64,000 nucleotides of DNA from CAVRZJ01 sp964594125 (lineage in GTDB: Bacteria; Acidobacteriota; Thermoanaerobaculia; Thermoanaerobaculales; Thermoanaerobaculaceae): the NCBI GenBank assembly GCA_964594125.1, contig CAZQLL010000002.1, positions 62,001 through 126,000 of the forward strand, in the 5' to 3' direction. The notes under the pieces were generated by a model. The model was not told the DNA's origin. It saw only the letters and a program-made list of their open reading frames with translations, and did no database searches. Positions 44,461 through 54,337 of this stretch are shown piece by piece; within the stretch, counting starts at the first letter, position 1, and the number at the start of each line of letters is the position of its first letter. The translations under genes were made by a program, and so were the position numbers.

Positions 44461-45939
44461 TCACGTCGCTGGCGTGGGGCGGGCGGCAGCCCTCGCCTGA
44501 ACGAGGAGCGAGAGTGCGGCGTCGCGGTCGAGCTTGCCGCGGGCGTTCAGCGGCAGCTCTTCGACGAGGACGATGCGGCGCGGCACCTTGTGCGGAGCGA
44601 GGCGGGCGCGGCAGGCGGCGAGCAGGGCGCTCGCCGTGAGGCCGGCGTCGCGGTCGACCGCGACGACCGCCGCGACCAGCGTGCCGCGGCCGGCGTCGGG
44701 CAGGCCGGCGACGTGCGCGGCGCGCACGCCCGCCACCGCTTCGAGGACGCACCGCACCTCATCCGGGTGGACCTTCTTCCCCGCGACGTTGAGCTGCTCG
44801 GCGGCGCGGCCGGTGAGGGTGAGGCAGCCCCTTTCGTCCAGCACGCCGCGGTCGGAGGTGAGGAAGACGCCGGCGCCGAGCGTCCCGCCATCATCGCCTG
44901 CCGGCACGATGCCGCGGGCGACGGCGCGCGAGCGCACCCGCACGCTGCCCTGCCGGCCGGACGGCAGGGGGCGGCCGGCGGCATCGACAACCTCGACCGT
45001 CACCCGCTCCAGCGCGGAGCCGACCGCGCCCGCTGCGTGGACGGGCGCCGCGCCGCGGTCGTAGGTGATCCCGCCGCACTCCGAGGCGCCGTAGAACACG
45101 TGCACCTTGACGCCGGTGGCGGCGTGGAACGCGGCGGCGTCCTCGGGGCGCAGCGGCGCGCCCGCCGACAGGCAGACGCGCAGCGCCGGGGCCGGCAGCG
45201 CCCCGAGCCCGGCGAGCGAGCGCACCATCGCCGGGACGGCGGGGAAGTGCGCGACCCGCTCCGCCGCGATCGCGTCCGCGAGCGCGGCCGGGAGCGGCGA
45301 GGCGGGGAGGACGAGCGGCGTGCCCGCGAGCAGCAGCGGCACCAGGCACGAGCCGATCCCGTAGGAGTGGGTGAGCGGGATCGCCGCGAGCGTGACGTCG
45401 GCGGCGCGCACCTCCATGGTGCGCATGATCTGGACCGTGTCGGCGGCGAGCTGGCGCGCGCTCGCCGCGACCGCCCGCGGCGCGCCGGTCGAGCCCGAGG
45501 TCAGCTTGAGCACGGCGGTGCCGGCGGGGATCGCGACGGGATCGCAGGCGCAGCGGGCGACCACGGCGCCTCCGATCTCAGCAGCGACCGGCTCCGCCGT
45601 TCGTCCCGGCTGCGTGACGACGAGACAGGCGCCGACGGCGCGCGCGCAGCGTGCGACCTCGCCGGCGGGCGCCGTGGCGTCGACCAGCGCGACCGCGGCG
45701 CCCGCCGCCCGCAGCCCGACGAAGGCGGCGACCAGCTCGGGAGAGTTGGGCAGCGACAGCGCCACGGGCCGGCCCGGCACCAGCAGCGGCCGCACCGCCG
45801 CGGCGACCTCGAGCGCCGCGTGCGCCACCTCCCCGCGCGTCACGGTGCGCCGGCCGGCGAGGCGCAGCGCCGGTTCGAACTTCTCTTGGCGGGCGAGGCT
45901 CAGGAAGCGGCGGGCGAGAGGGCAGACGCCCTCACGCAT
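44461..45939 (-). CDS. AMP-binding acyl-CoA/acid ligase
   Basis: A 492-residue ANL-family enzyme that activates a carboxylic acid as acyl-AMP. Motifs: A3 LTSGSTGAPRAV (Arg replaces the usual Lys), A4 IPLTHSYGIGS, A5 VFYGASECGGITYD, A7 TSDRGVLDERG, A8 LTGRAAEQLNVAGKKVHPDE, and A10 PLNARGKLDRDAAL with the catalytic Lys. It ends in or near CoA ligase C-terminal domain form. The substrate is unknown. ATG 45939 overlaps the end of the TPR/cNMP protein by 8 bp, so it is third in an operon. Confidence 0.85.
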   Translation of the reverse strand: MREGVCPLARRFLSLARQEKFEPALRLAGRRTVTRGEVAHAALEVAAAVRPLLVPGRPVALSLPNSPELVAAFVGLRAAGAAVALVDATAPAGEVARCARAVGACLVVTQPGRTAEPVAAEIGGAVVARCACDPVAIPAGTAVLKLTSGSTGAPRAVAASARQLAADTVQIMRTMEVRAADVTLAAIPLTHSYGIGSCLVPLLLAGTPLVLPASPLPAALADAIAAERVAHFPAVPAMVRSLAGLGALPAPALRVCLSAGAPLRPEDAAAFHAATGVKVHVFYGASECGGITYDRGAAPVHAAGAVGSALERVTVEVVDAAGRPLPSGRQGSVRVRSRAVARGIVPAGDDGGTLGAGVFLTSDRGVLDERGCLTLTGRAAEQLNVAGKKVHPDEVRCVLEAVAGVRAAHVAGLPDAGRGTLVAAVVAVDRDAGLTASALLAACRARLAPHKVPRRIVLVEELPLNARGKLDRDAALSLLVQARAAARPTPAT

Positions 45940-46882
45940 GCGTGCTCCGCAGGTGCGAGAGCATCGTCTCGACGGTGGCGTGCGCGCGCTGCCTGTAGAA
46001 CCGCTCGAGCACTTCCCTCACCTCGGGGTACTCGCAGACGACGCCCTCGAGGTCCTCGCGGGTGATCTCGATCACGGTCACCGGCTCCCTGGCGAGGATC
46101 GTGGCGGTGCGCGGCCGTCCGGTGAGCACCGCGACCTCGCCGAAGAACTCGCCCGGCCCGAGCTCGGCGAGGACCACGCGCCGCCCCGACGGGTCGGCGG
46201 TGTGCACCTCGACGGTGCCGTTCTCGATGAGGAACAGCGACCTCCCCGGCTCGCCCTCGCGGACGATCACCTCCTCCGGTGCGAACGTGTGCACGCACGT
46301 CGAGTCGAGCAGCTTCTCGAGGGCGCCCTGCGGGAACCCGGCGAAGAACCGCGACGCCTCGCGCTCGCGCTCGGCCTGGCCGGCCGGCGTGCCGTCGGGC
46401 GCCGGCGCCGGGCGCCGCGCCGGGCCGGGCGCCGGAGCCGGCGGCGCCGGCGGCAGCGTCGAGCGGAAGCGCGGCTCCTCCGCGACGGGATGGGCGACGA
46501 TCAGCGGCTCCGCGCCGGCGGCGGCCCCGCGGTCGCGCTCGCGAACCTCGCGCTGCGACACCTCGTGCGCCGCCATCAGGCTGGCGAGCTCGCGCGTCAC
46601 GTCCTGGCGGGTGGGGTCGAGGCGCAGGATCTTGTTGGTGACGGCGATCGCGCGCGCGAAGAACCCCTGGTCGGTGTAGTGCTTCGCCAGCCCGCGGTAC
46701 GCCTCGATGGCGCGCTCGCGATCTCCCGCCTGGCCGAGGATCTCGGCCTGCCGCAGCAGCAGGTTGAAGTTCTCCGGCCGCCGCTTGATCTCCTCGGTGA
46801 TCGCCTCGAGCGCGAGGTCGTACTCGCGCTTCGCCAGGTACTGGTCGAGCAGCTCGAACCGCGGTTTCTGCCTGAAGATCAT
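45932..46882 (-). CDS. TPR plus cyclic-nucleotide-binding domain protein
   Basis: A 316-residue cytosolic protein. Residues about 1-110 are TPR-like helices (NFNLLLRQAEILGQAGDRER, YTDQGFFARAIAVTNKILRL). A Pro/Ala-rich linker (about 140-170) follows. Residues about 180-300 form a cNMP-binding barrel: VIVREGEPGRSLFLIENGTV and the phosphate-binding cassette GEFFGEVAVLTGRPRTATI with the arginine that contacts cyclic phosphate. There is no DNA-binding or kinase domain, so it is probably a regulator or scaffold. It overlaps the amidohydrolase by 4 bp and the ligase by 8 bp. Confidence 0.85.
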   Translation of the reverse strand: MIFRQKPRFELLDQYLAKREYDLALEAITEEIKRRPENFNLLLRQAEILGQAGDRERAIEAYRGLAKHYTDQGFFARAIAVTNKILRLDPTRQDVTRELASLMAAHEVSQREVRERDRGAAAGAEPLIVAHPVAEEPRFRSTLPPAPPAPAPGPARRPAPAPDGTPAGQAEREREASRFFAGFPQGALEKLLDSTCVHTFAPEEVIVREGEPGRSLFLIENGTVEVHTADPSGRRVVLAELGPGEFFGEVAVLTGRPRTATILAREPVTVIEITREDLEGVVCEYPEVREVLERFYRQRAHATVETMLSHLRSTHA

Positions 46883-48216
46883 GTCCACCCCAGGCGGCGT
46901 TCCAGCGCCGCCGCCGCCGCGCGGGCGTCGCGCCGGATCGCCGCCGCGTCGCCGGCGACCAGCACGCGGTCGCGCACCGCGAAGGCGCCGTCGACGAGCA
47001 CGTGGCGGACGTCGCCCTCGGCGCCTCCGTGGACGAGCATCACGGCGGGGTCGCCGGCCGGCTCCATCGCCCACCCCGCGGTGTCGATCACGACGACGTC
47101 GCCGCGGCAGCCCGGCGCCAGCCGACCGACCACGCCGCCGAGCCCGATCGCCTCGGCGCCGCGCCAGGTGGCGAGCTCGAGCACCGTCCAGGCGGAGAGC
47201 GCGCCGGCCCCGTGGCGCAGGGTGTGCAGCGTGCCGGCCAGCGACATCTCGTGGAACACCGAGAGCCGGTTGTTGCACGGCGGTCCGTCGGCGCCAAGGC
47301 CGACCCGCACCCCGGCCGCCAGCAGGCGCGGCACGTCGGCGATGCCGGAGGCGAGCTTGAGGTTCGCTCCGGGGCAGTGGGCGACGCCGGTGCGCGTCGC
47401 GGCGAGGCGGGCGTACTCGCCGTCGTCGAGGTGGATCGCGTGCGCGACCACCGCGTCGGGACCTGCGCAGCCGAGGTCCGCGAGGTAGGCGACGTTGCGG
47501 CGCCCGGTGAGCTCGCGCACCAGCTCCGTCTCGCGCGCGCTTTCGCTCGCGTGGGTGTGCAGCGACCAGCCGTGGCGGCGGGCGAGCGTGACGGCGTCGG
47601 CGAGCAGGCCCTCGCTGCACGAGAGCGCGAAGCGCGGCGCCACCGCGTAGCGCAGCCGGCCGCCGGCGGCGCCGTGCCAGCGCTTCCCGAGCCTCTCCGC
47701 CTCGGCGAGCGAGCGGTCGCGGTCCTCGCGCAGGCGCGCCGGTGCGGCGTCGCCGGTGTCCATGTGGCACTTCCCTGAGGCGAGGCGGATGCCGAGGTCG
47801 GCGGCCGCCGCGAACACCTCGTCCTGGTCGTGCGTCGTGCCCATGTCCATCGCCGCGGTGGTGCCGCCGCACAGCAGCTCGGCGATCCCCAGCCGCGCCG
47901 CCGCCGCCACCTCCTCGGCCGCGAGCGCCGCCTCGTACGGCCAGATCCGCTCGGCCAGCCAGCGCAGCAGCTCCAGCCCCTCGGCGCGGTGGCGCGCCAG
48001 GCTCTGGACGACGTGCACGTGCGCCTGCACGAACCCGGGGAGCACCAGGCAGCCGGCGACGTCGACGACCTCCGCGCCGGGCGGCGGCGTGACCGCCGGG
48101 CCCGCCGCCGCGACCTCGCCGCCGGCGAGCAGGACGTCGCCGATGAAGGCGAGCCCCTGCTCGGTCATGGGGACGACGCACCCCCCGCGCAGCAGCACGG
48201 CGCCGTGTCTTGCCAT
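46879..48216 (-). CDS. Amidohydrolase (MtaD/atrazine-chlorohydrolase-like deaminase)
   Basis: A 445-residue metal-dependent hydrolase. HxH motif VQAHVHVVQS, HTHASES, the third His in VAHAIHLDDGE and the catalytic Asp in GLGADGPPCNNRLSVF match the ATZ/TRZ/MtaD subgroup that deaminates adenosyl or guanine-type substrates. LVLPGFVQAH and LAPGCRGDVVVIDT are typical N/C composite barrel segments. S-adenosylhomocysteine or methylthioadenosine deamination is plausible but unproved. ATG 48216 is preferred to GTG 48219. Divergent from the OmpR-type kinase gene; 103 bp separate them. Confidence 0.85.
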   Translation of the reverse strand: MARHGAVLLRGGCVVPMTEQGLAFIGDVLLAGGEVAAAGPAVTPPPGAEVVDVAGCLVLPGFVQAHVHVVQSLARHRAEGLELLRWLAERIWPYEAALAAEEVAAAARLGIAELLCGGTTAAMDMGTTHDQDEVFAAAADLGIRLASGKCHMDTGDAAPARLREDRDRSLAEAERLGKRWHGAAGGRLRYAVAPRFALSCSEGLLADAVTLARRHGWSLHTHASESARETELVRELTGRRNVAYLADLGCAGPDAVVAHAIHLDDGEYARLAATRTGVAHCPGANLKLASGIADVPRLLAAGVRVGLGADGPPCNNRLSVFHEMSLAGTLHTLRHGAGALSAWTVLELATWRGAEAIGLGGVVGRLAPGCRGDVVVIDTAGWAMEPAGDPAVMLVHGGAEGDVRHVLVDGAFAVRDRVLVAGDAAAIRRDARAAAAALERRLGWT

Positions 48217-48319
48217 CACGTGCGATTCTCGGCGCGGGTGTCGCGGGTGTCAACGTGGCGGCGGCGCCGGCACGCCGCGACCGCGGGCCGCCGCGGCGGC
48301 CCGCGGCTATACTCGCCGC

Positions 48320-49687
48320 GTGCGGCCGCGGACGAGCTTCGGTCTCAAGCACCTCGTGATCTTCGTGATCGTCGCGGTGATCGTCAACGTGCAGTACACC
48401 CGCTGGGTGCTCGAGGCGCTGCACGAGCGCCGCGAGTGGCTGGACCTCGAGCGGCGGCTGATCCTGGCGCGCGCCGAGATCGCGGCGCTCAAGGTCGCCT
48501 CCCGCCTGAGCGGCTCGGTGGCGCGCATCGTCGAGCTGCCGCGCGGCGTCCTGCCGGCGACGGCCGACCCTTTCCCCGAGGTGCGGGTCGTCGAGGCGGG
48601 CGAGGCGCCCGCCGCCGGGTGGCGGGTCGAGGACGAGCGCCCGGCGTTCCTGTGGCCGCTCGGCGGCGGCCGCGCGGCGCTGGCGTTCCTCGACCCGGAG
48701 AGCCCGCGGCGGTGGCTCGCCGTGATCGACCCCACGCTGCGGCTGGTGGACGGCGCCGGCGGCGCCGCCGGCGCCGCGGCGCTGCCGCGGGTGGCGCTTG
48801 CGCCGCCCCTCGACCGTCTCGCGGTGGCGCCCGACGCGGCGCAGTGGCACGAGCTGCTCGCACGCTACCGCCGGCGGGTGGTCGCGGTGGTGGTGGAGGG
48901 CACCGTCTACCTCGGGGCGATGGTCAGCGCCGTGGTCCTCCTGTGGTTCGCGCTGCGGCGCGAGGGCGAACGCGAGCGCCAGCACCAGAACTTCGTCTCG
49001 GCGATCACCCATGAGCTCAAGACGCCGCTCGCCGGAATCCGGGTGGCGCTGGAAACCGTGTTGCGCGGGCGCGCCGACCCGGAGGGCGCGCGGCGGTTCC
49101 TGACCAACGCGCTCGCCGACGCCGACCGCCTCGCCGACCTCGTCGAGAAGGTGCTCGAGGTGACGCGCTACGCCGGCGGCGCGCACCGGCTCGCGATCGC
49201 GCTTGGCGACCTCTCCCAGCTCGTCGAGGAGGAGGTCATGACGGCCGAGCGCCGGGCGGCGGCGCGCGGCGTCGAGCTGACGTCGGACGTCATCCCGGGC
49301 GTGCAGGCGTCGTTCGACCCGGAGGCGCTCGGCATCGTCGTGTCGAACCTGCTCGAGAACGCGCTCAAGTACGCGCAGGGGAAGCCCGCGCGCGTCGCGG
49401 TGCGGCTCTTCGTCGCGCACGGCGAGGCGGTGCTGGAGGTCGAGGACAACGGCGTCGGCATCGCCGAGGGGGAGCTGGAGACGATCTTCCAGCCGTTCTA
49501 CCGGGCCAACGACGCGGTCACGCGGCGGACGCCCGGGACCGGCATCGGGCTTTTCGTCGCGAAGGAGATCGCGGTCGCCCACGGCGGTCGGCTCTCGGCG
49601 ACGAGCCCGGGGCGCGGCCTCGGAGCGACGTTCCGGCTCGTTCTCCCGGGCGCCGACGTGCTCCCCGAGGAGGAGCTTTCGGAGTAG
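48320..49687 (+). CDS. Sensor histidine kinase (two-transmembrane)
   Basis: A 455-residue protein from GTG 48320. Helices at about 9-27 (LVIFVIVAVIVNV) and about 195-215 (VVEGTVYLGAMVSAVVLLWF) frame a periplasmic sensor of about 165 residues that is rich in Ala, Arg and Pro and not recognised. HisKA: FVSAITHELKTPLAGIRVAL; HATPase: NLLENALKYAQGKPARVAV, VEDNGVGIAEGEL, GTGIGLFVAKEIAVAHGG. It autophosphorylates and passes phosphate to the regulator encoded 29 bp downstream. Confidence 0.92.
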   Translation: MRPRTSFGLKHLVIFVIVAVIVNVQYTRWVLEALHERREWLDLERRLILARAEIAALKVASRLSGSVARIVELPRGVLPATADPFPEVRVVEAGEAPAAGWRVEDERPAFLWPLGGGRAALAFLDPESPRRWLAVIDPTLRLVDGAGGAAGAAALPRVALAPPLDRLAVAPDAAQWHELLARYRRRVVAVVVEGTVYLGAMVSAVVLLWFALRREGERERQHQNFVSAITHELKTPLAGIRVALETVLRGRADPEGARRFLTNALADADRLADLVEKVLEVTRYAGGAHRLAIALGDLSQLVEEEVMTAERRAAARGVELTSDVIPGVQASFDPEALGIVVSNLLENALKYAQGKPARVAVRLFVAHGEAVLEVEDNGVGIAEGELETIFQPFYRANDAVTRRTPGTGIGLFVAKEIAVAHGGRLSATSPGRGLGATFRLVLPGADVLPEEELSE

Positions 49688-49716
49688 GATGGTGGCGACG
49701 ACCTGAGAGGTGGACC

Positions 49717-50424
49717 ATGCCGAGTCGGATACTGATCGTCGAGGATGAGAAGCACCTCGCTGAGGCGCTTGCTCACAACCTCAAGTTCGAGGGGTACGAG
49801 ACGCATGTCGTCGGCGACGCGGAAACGGCGCTCGAGCGCCTCGGGGCCGAAGACTATGACCTCGCCGTTCTCGACGTCATGCTGCCGGGGATGTCGGGGC
49901 TCGAGCTGTGCGAGCGCCTGCGCGAGTCGGGAAACCGCGTTCCCGTGCTCTTCCTCACCGCCCGCAACACCGACGCGGACCGCCTCGCCGGGCTGCGGCA
50001 CGGCGGCGACGACTACATGACCAAGCCGTTCCTGATCGAGGAGCTGGTGCTGCGCATCCGCGGCATCATCAGGCGGCAGGAGTGGTACCAGACGCCGGTG
50101 GCCGAGCGGGGGATATTCCGCTTCGGCGACAACGAGGTGAACTTCCGCACGTTCCGCGCCAAGGGCGCGGGCGGCGAGGTTCAGCTCACCGAGAAGGAGT
50201 GCATGCTGATGAAGCTCCTGGTCGAGCGCCAGGGGCAGGTGGTGTCGCGCGAGCTCATCCTCGAGCGCGTCTGGGGCTACAAGTACGGCTCCTCATCGCG
50301 CACCATCGACAACTTCATCGTGCGCCTGCGCCGCTACTTCGAGCCCGATCCGCGCCGCCCGCGCTACATCCACTCGGTGCGCGGCGTCGGCTACCGCTTC
50401 ACCCCCGAGGGCGAGAGCTCGTAG
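49717..50424 (+). CDS. OmpR/PhoB-type response regulator
   Basis: A 235-residue protein: receiver with D10 and phospho-acceptor D53 (DLAVLDVMLPGMSG), Lys in DDYMTKPF, and a C-terminal winged helix (VQLTEKECMLMKLLVE, RTIDNFIVRLRRYFE, RGVGYRF). It follows its kinase gene by 29 bp with GAGAGG before the ATG. Targets unknown. Confidence 0.95.
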   Translation: MPSRILIVEDEKHLAEALAHNLKFEGYETHVVGDAETALERLGAEDYDLAVLDVMLPGMSGLELCERLRESGNRVPVLFLTARNTDADRLAGLRHGGDDYMTKPFLIEELVLRIRGIIRRQEWYQTPVAERGIFRFGDNEVNFRTFRAKGAGGEVQLTEKECMLMKLLVERQGQVVSRELILERVWGYKYGSSSRTIDNFIVRLRRYFEPDPRRPRYIHSVRGVGYRFTPEGESS

Positions 50425-50598
50425 CGCGGAGGCGCTGCCGCGGGCGGAGGGGTGCTGCCGGCGCCGGACGCAGCGCACTCCGCGCGCGCGGCGCTGCGGT
50501 CGGCGCCGCGCACCTGCGCGCCTTCGCGCGCCATCGGTCGACGAGGCGCAGGCCGGGGCGCTGCAGGCTCGGCGTCCCGCTCCTGCCCACGCTCGGGG

Positions 50599-50627
50599 TT
50601 GACTTGGTGCGGAGGCTTTCCTAGGAT
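50599..50627 (+). promoter_or_regulatory. Sigma-70-type promoter for recA
   Basis: TTGACT at 50599-50604 and TAGGAT at 50622-50627 with a 17-bp spacer. Transcription would begin near 50634, giving an about 50-nt leader before recA. No clear LexA box of E. coli or Gram-positive type was seen. Confidence 0.6.
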
Positions 50628-50686
50628 CGCGGCAGTGGCCCCACGGCCAACCCGTCCACGCCGGAGCCCCACAGGAGAGGTGTCGC

Positions 50687-51712
<1,026 letters not shown>

Positions 51713-51719
51713 AGGCAGC

Positions 51720-51819
51720 GGTTCGCGGATCGTGGATCGTGGTTCGTTGAGACCCCCGGCCCGGCCTGAGGCGCTGTCGGTTATGCTCTTTCGAACCACG
51801 AGCCACGAACCACCGACCC
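51720..51819. repeat. Two facing heptamer tracts downstream of recA, forming a dyad
   Basis: 51720-51747 holds four heptamers (ggttcgc, ggatcgt, ggatcgt, ggttcgt). 51792-51819 holds four in the opposite sense (cgaacca, cgagcca, cgaacca, ccgaccc). The two can pair over about 21 bp with about three mismatches around a loop of about 45 nt. The place, right after recA, could end transcription or limit decay. Confidence 0.75.
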
Positions 51820-51847
51820 CGCGCCGCCGGGCGCAGCGAGGCGGCGC

Positions 51848-52849
51848 GTGAGGGCGTGGGTGGCGCCGCGCTACGGGCCGCCCGCTGTGCTGCGGCTCCT
51901 GGAGGTCGCCGCTCCGGCGCCGGCGGCGGGCGAGGTGCTCGTGCGGGTGCGCGCGATCGGCTTGAATTTCGCCGACTGCGCGGCGCGCATGGGCGTCTAC
52001 CCCAACGTCCCGGACCCCCCGGTCGTGGTCGGGATGGAGGTGGCGGGCGAGGTGGCTGCGCTGGGAAGCGGCGTCTCCGCTCCCGCGGTCGGGACCCGTG
52101 TCGCAGCGGTGCCGATCTTCGGCGGCCACGCGGAGCTGGTGCGGGTGCCGGCGACGCACGTCCGCCCGCTGCCGGCCACCGTCGGCTTCGCCGAGGGGGC
52201 GTCGCTGGCTGTCACCGGGCTCACCGCCGACCACGCGCTGTTCACGGTGGGGCGACTGCGCGCCGGCGAGCGGGTGGCGATCACCGCCGCAGCCGGCGGC
52301 GTCGGCACGATGGCTGTCCAGCTCGCGGCGCGCGCCGGCGCCCGCGTGCTCGCGGTCGCGTCGACGCCGGCCAAGCGCGCGCTGGCCGCCTCGCTCGGCG
52401 CGCACGAGACGTGCTCGTACGAAGCCTATGCGGAGGCGATACGCTCCGGTGTCGACGTGGTGGTGGACTCGGTCGGGGGACGCCTGTTCCGGCCCGGCTG
52501 GCGCGCCCTCAGGGGCGACGGCCGCTACGTGCTGTTCGGCTTCGCCGCCGGCGTGGGGCCGCACGGCGTGCGCTGGCTGCGCGCCGGGGTCGAGGTGGCG
52601 CGGATGGGGATCCTTTTTCCGGTGCTGCTGGTGTCGCCGTGCCGCACCCTCGCCGGGTTCAACCTCTCGCTGGTGCCCCACCTGGCGGCCGAGCTGCAGG
52701 GCCGCTTCGCGCGTCTGGAAGCGCTGCTGGCCGCCGGCGAGCTCAGGGCCGTCGTCGGCGCGGCGTTCCCCTTCGAACGCCTCCCCGCCGCGCACGCATT
52801 GCTGCAGGGCCGCGGCTCCACCGGCAAGGTGGTCGTCGAGCTCCCGTGA
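51848..52849 (+). CDS. Zinc-independent medium-chain dehydrogenase (quinone oxidoreductase-like)
   Basis: A 333-residue MDR-superfamily protein: GroES-like N-terminus (LVRVRAIGLNFADCAARMG, VVVGMEVAGEVAALGSGV), Rossmann fold AAAGGVGTMAVQLAA and C-terminal GRGSTGKVVVEL. No zinc-ligand Cys/His set is seen, so it should be an NADPH-dependent quinone or enone reductase. GTG 51848 start. The gene is bracketed by heptamer repeat tracts. Confidence 0.87.
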   Translation: MRAWVAPRYGPPAVLRLLEVAAPAPAAGEVLVRVRAIGLNFADCAARMGVYPNVPDPPVVVGMEVAGEVAALGSGVSAPAVGTRVAAVPIFGGHAELVRVPATHVRPLPATVGFAEGASLAVTGLTADHALFTVGRLRAGERVAITAAAGGVGTMAVQLAARAGARVLAVASTPAKRALAASLGAHETCSYEAYAEAIRSGVDVVVDSVGGRLFRPGWRALRGDGRYVLFGFAAGVGPHGVRWLRAGVEVARMGILFPVLLVSPCRTLAGFNLSLVPHLAAELQGRFARLEALLAAGELRAVVGAAFPFERLPAAHALLQGRGSTGKVVVELP

Positions 52850-52915
52850 GAGCTCCGGTTCGTTGCACGAGGTCCTTCGTTCGCGGTCCGATCCCTTCCC
52901 CGGCCATTCGATTCA

Positions 52916-52957
52916 CGAACCACGAATCACGAGCCACGAGCCACGAACCACGGCTCA
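52916..52957. repeat. 7-bp tandem repeat, CGARYCA x6
   Basis: Six phased heptamers: cgaacca, cgaatca, cgagcca, cgagcca, cgaacca, cggctca. Ends 19 bp before the start of the sigma-54 regulator gene, so it overlaps the probable leader. Same consensus as the tract at 51792-51819. Confidence 0.88.
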
Positions 52958-52975
52958 TGCGGTAGACTCCCGGGG

Positions 52976-54337
52976 ATGGAAACCGCCGGCCGAGTGCTGA
53001 TCGTCGACGACGAGGCCGCCAACCGGATGGTGGTGCGCACGATCCTCTCCGGCGCCGGGTTCGAGGTGGCCGAGGCGGGCGATGCCTTCGCGGCGCTCGA
53101 CCGCATCGACCGCGATCCGCCGCACGCCGTTCTCCTCGACATCAAGATGCCGGGGATGGACGGTCTCGGCCTGCTCGAGAACCTGCGCGGCCGCGGCGTC
53201 GACGTGCCGATCGTGGTGCTCACCGGGCACGGCGACGAGTTCACCGCCGCCACCTGTCTCGCAGCCGGCGCCGACGCCTTCCTCGGCAAGCCGCCGGAAC
53301 GCGCGTCGCTGCTGCTCGCGGTGCGCAACGCCGTCGCCCGCGGACGGCTCGTCGAGGAGAACCGCAAGCTGAAGAGCGGCGAGGAGCCGCCGCCGCTGCT
53401 AGGGAACTCTCCCGAGATGCTGGCGCTGCGCGAGGAGATCGCGCGGGTCGCGCCTTCGCGCGCCACGGTGCTCGTGGTCGGCGAATCGGGCACCGGCAAG
53501 GAGCTGGTGGCGCGCCGCGTCCACCACCTCTCGCCCCGCGCCCGCGGCCCGTTCGTCCGCGTCAACTGCGCCGCGATCCCCGAGGAGCTGATCGAGTCGG
53601 AGCTGTTCGGGCACGAGCGCGGCGCCTTCACGGGCGCGGTGCGCAGGCAGGTGGGCAAGTTCGTGCAGGCGGACGGCGGCACGATCTTCCTCGACGAGGT
53701 CGGCGACATGTCGCTGCGCACCCAGGCCAAGGTGCTGCGGGTGCTGCAGGACGGCGAGGTGGAGCCGGTCGGCGCCGGCGAGGTGCGGCGCGTCGACGTG
53801 CGCGTGATCGCGGCCACCAACAAGGACCTCGCCGCCGAGGTGAGGGCGGGCCGGTTCCGCGAGGACCTGTTCTTCCGTCTGGCGGTCGTGCTGCTGCGCA
53901 CGCCGCCGCTGCGCTCGCACCCCGACGACATCCCGGCGCTGGTCGCGCACTACACGCGGGCGGCGTGCGAGGAGTACAACCGGCGCTGCAAGCGCTGGTC
54001 GCCGGAGGCGCTGCGGCAGATGCGCGACCACGCCTGGCCGGGCAACGTCAGGGAGCTCAAGAACGTGGTCGAGCGCGCCGTGATCATGCAGCTCGACGAC
54101 GAGATCCGCGCGGTCGACCTGATGTCGGCGCCCGCCGCGGGAGGCGGCGGGCAGAGCGATCCGCTGTTCGCCGCCGCCACGCTCGCCGAGTTCCAGGAGC
54201 GTGCGGAGCGCGCCTTCCTCGTCCGCGAGCTGCAGCGCCACCAGTGGAACGTGGCCGCCACCGCGCGCGCGATCCAGACCCCGCGCTCGAACCTCTACAA
54301 GAAGATCGAGGCGTACGGGCTCAAACGGGAGGAGTGA
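52976..54337 (+). CDS. Orphan sigma-54-dependent response regulator
   Basis: A 453-residue NtrC-family protein. Receiver: D11/D12, phospho-acceptor D55 in VLLDIKMPGMDG. AAA+ core: VVGESGTGKELVARRV, GAFTGA loop within HERGAFTGAVRR, GGTIFLDEVGDMS. C-terminal FIS-type helix-turn-helix (NVAATARAIQTPRSNLYKKI). No kinase gene is next to it. Its stop TGA shares a base with the ATG of pyrE, so pyrE translation is coupled to it. Confidence 0.93.
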   Translation: METAGRVLIVDDEAANRMVVRTILSGAGFEVAEAGDAFAALDRIDRDPPHAVLLDIKMPGMDGLGLLENLRGRGVDVPIVVLTGHGDEFTAATCLAAGADAFLGKPPERASLLLAVRNAVARGRLVEENRKLKSGEEPPPLLGNSPEMLALREEIARVAPSRATVLVVGESGTGKELVARRVHHLSPRARGPFVRVNCAAIPEELIESELFGHERGAFTGAVRRQVGKFVQADGGTIFLDEVGDMSLRTQAKVLRVLQDGEVEPVGAGEVRRVDVRVIAATNKDLAAEVRAGRFREDLFFRLAVVLLRTPPLRSHPDDIPALVAHYTRAACEEYNRRCKRWSPEALRQMRDHAWPGNVRELKNVVERAVIMQLDDEIRAVDLMSAPAAGGGGQSDPLFAAATLAEFQERAERAFLVRELQRHQWNVAATARAIQTPRSNLYKKIEAYGLKREE

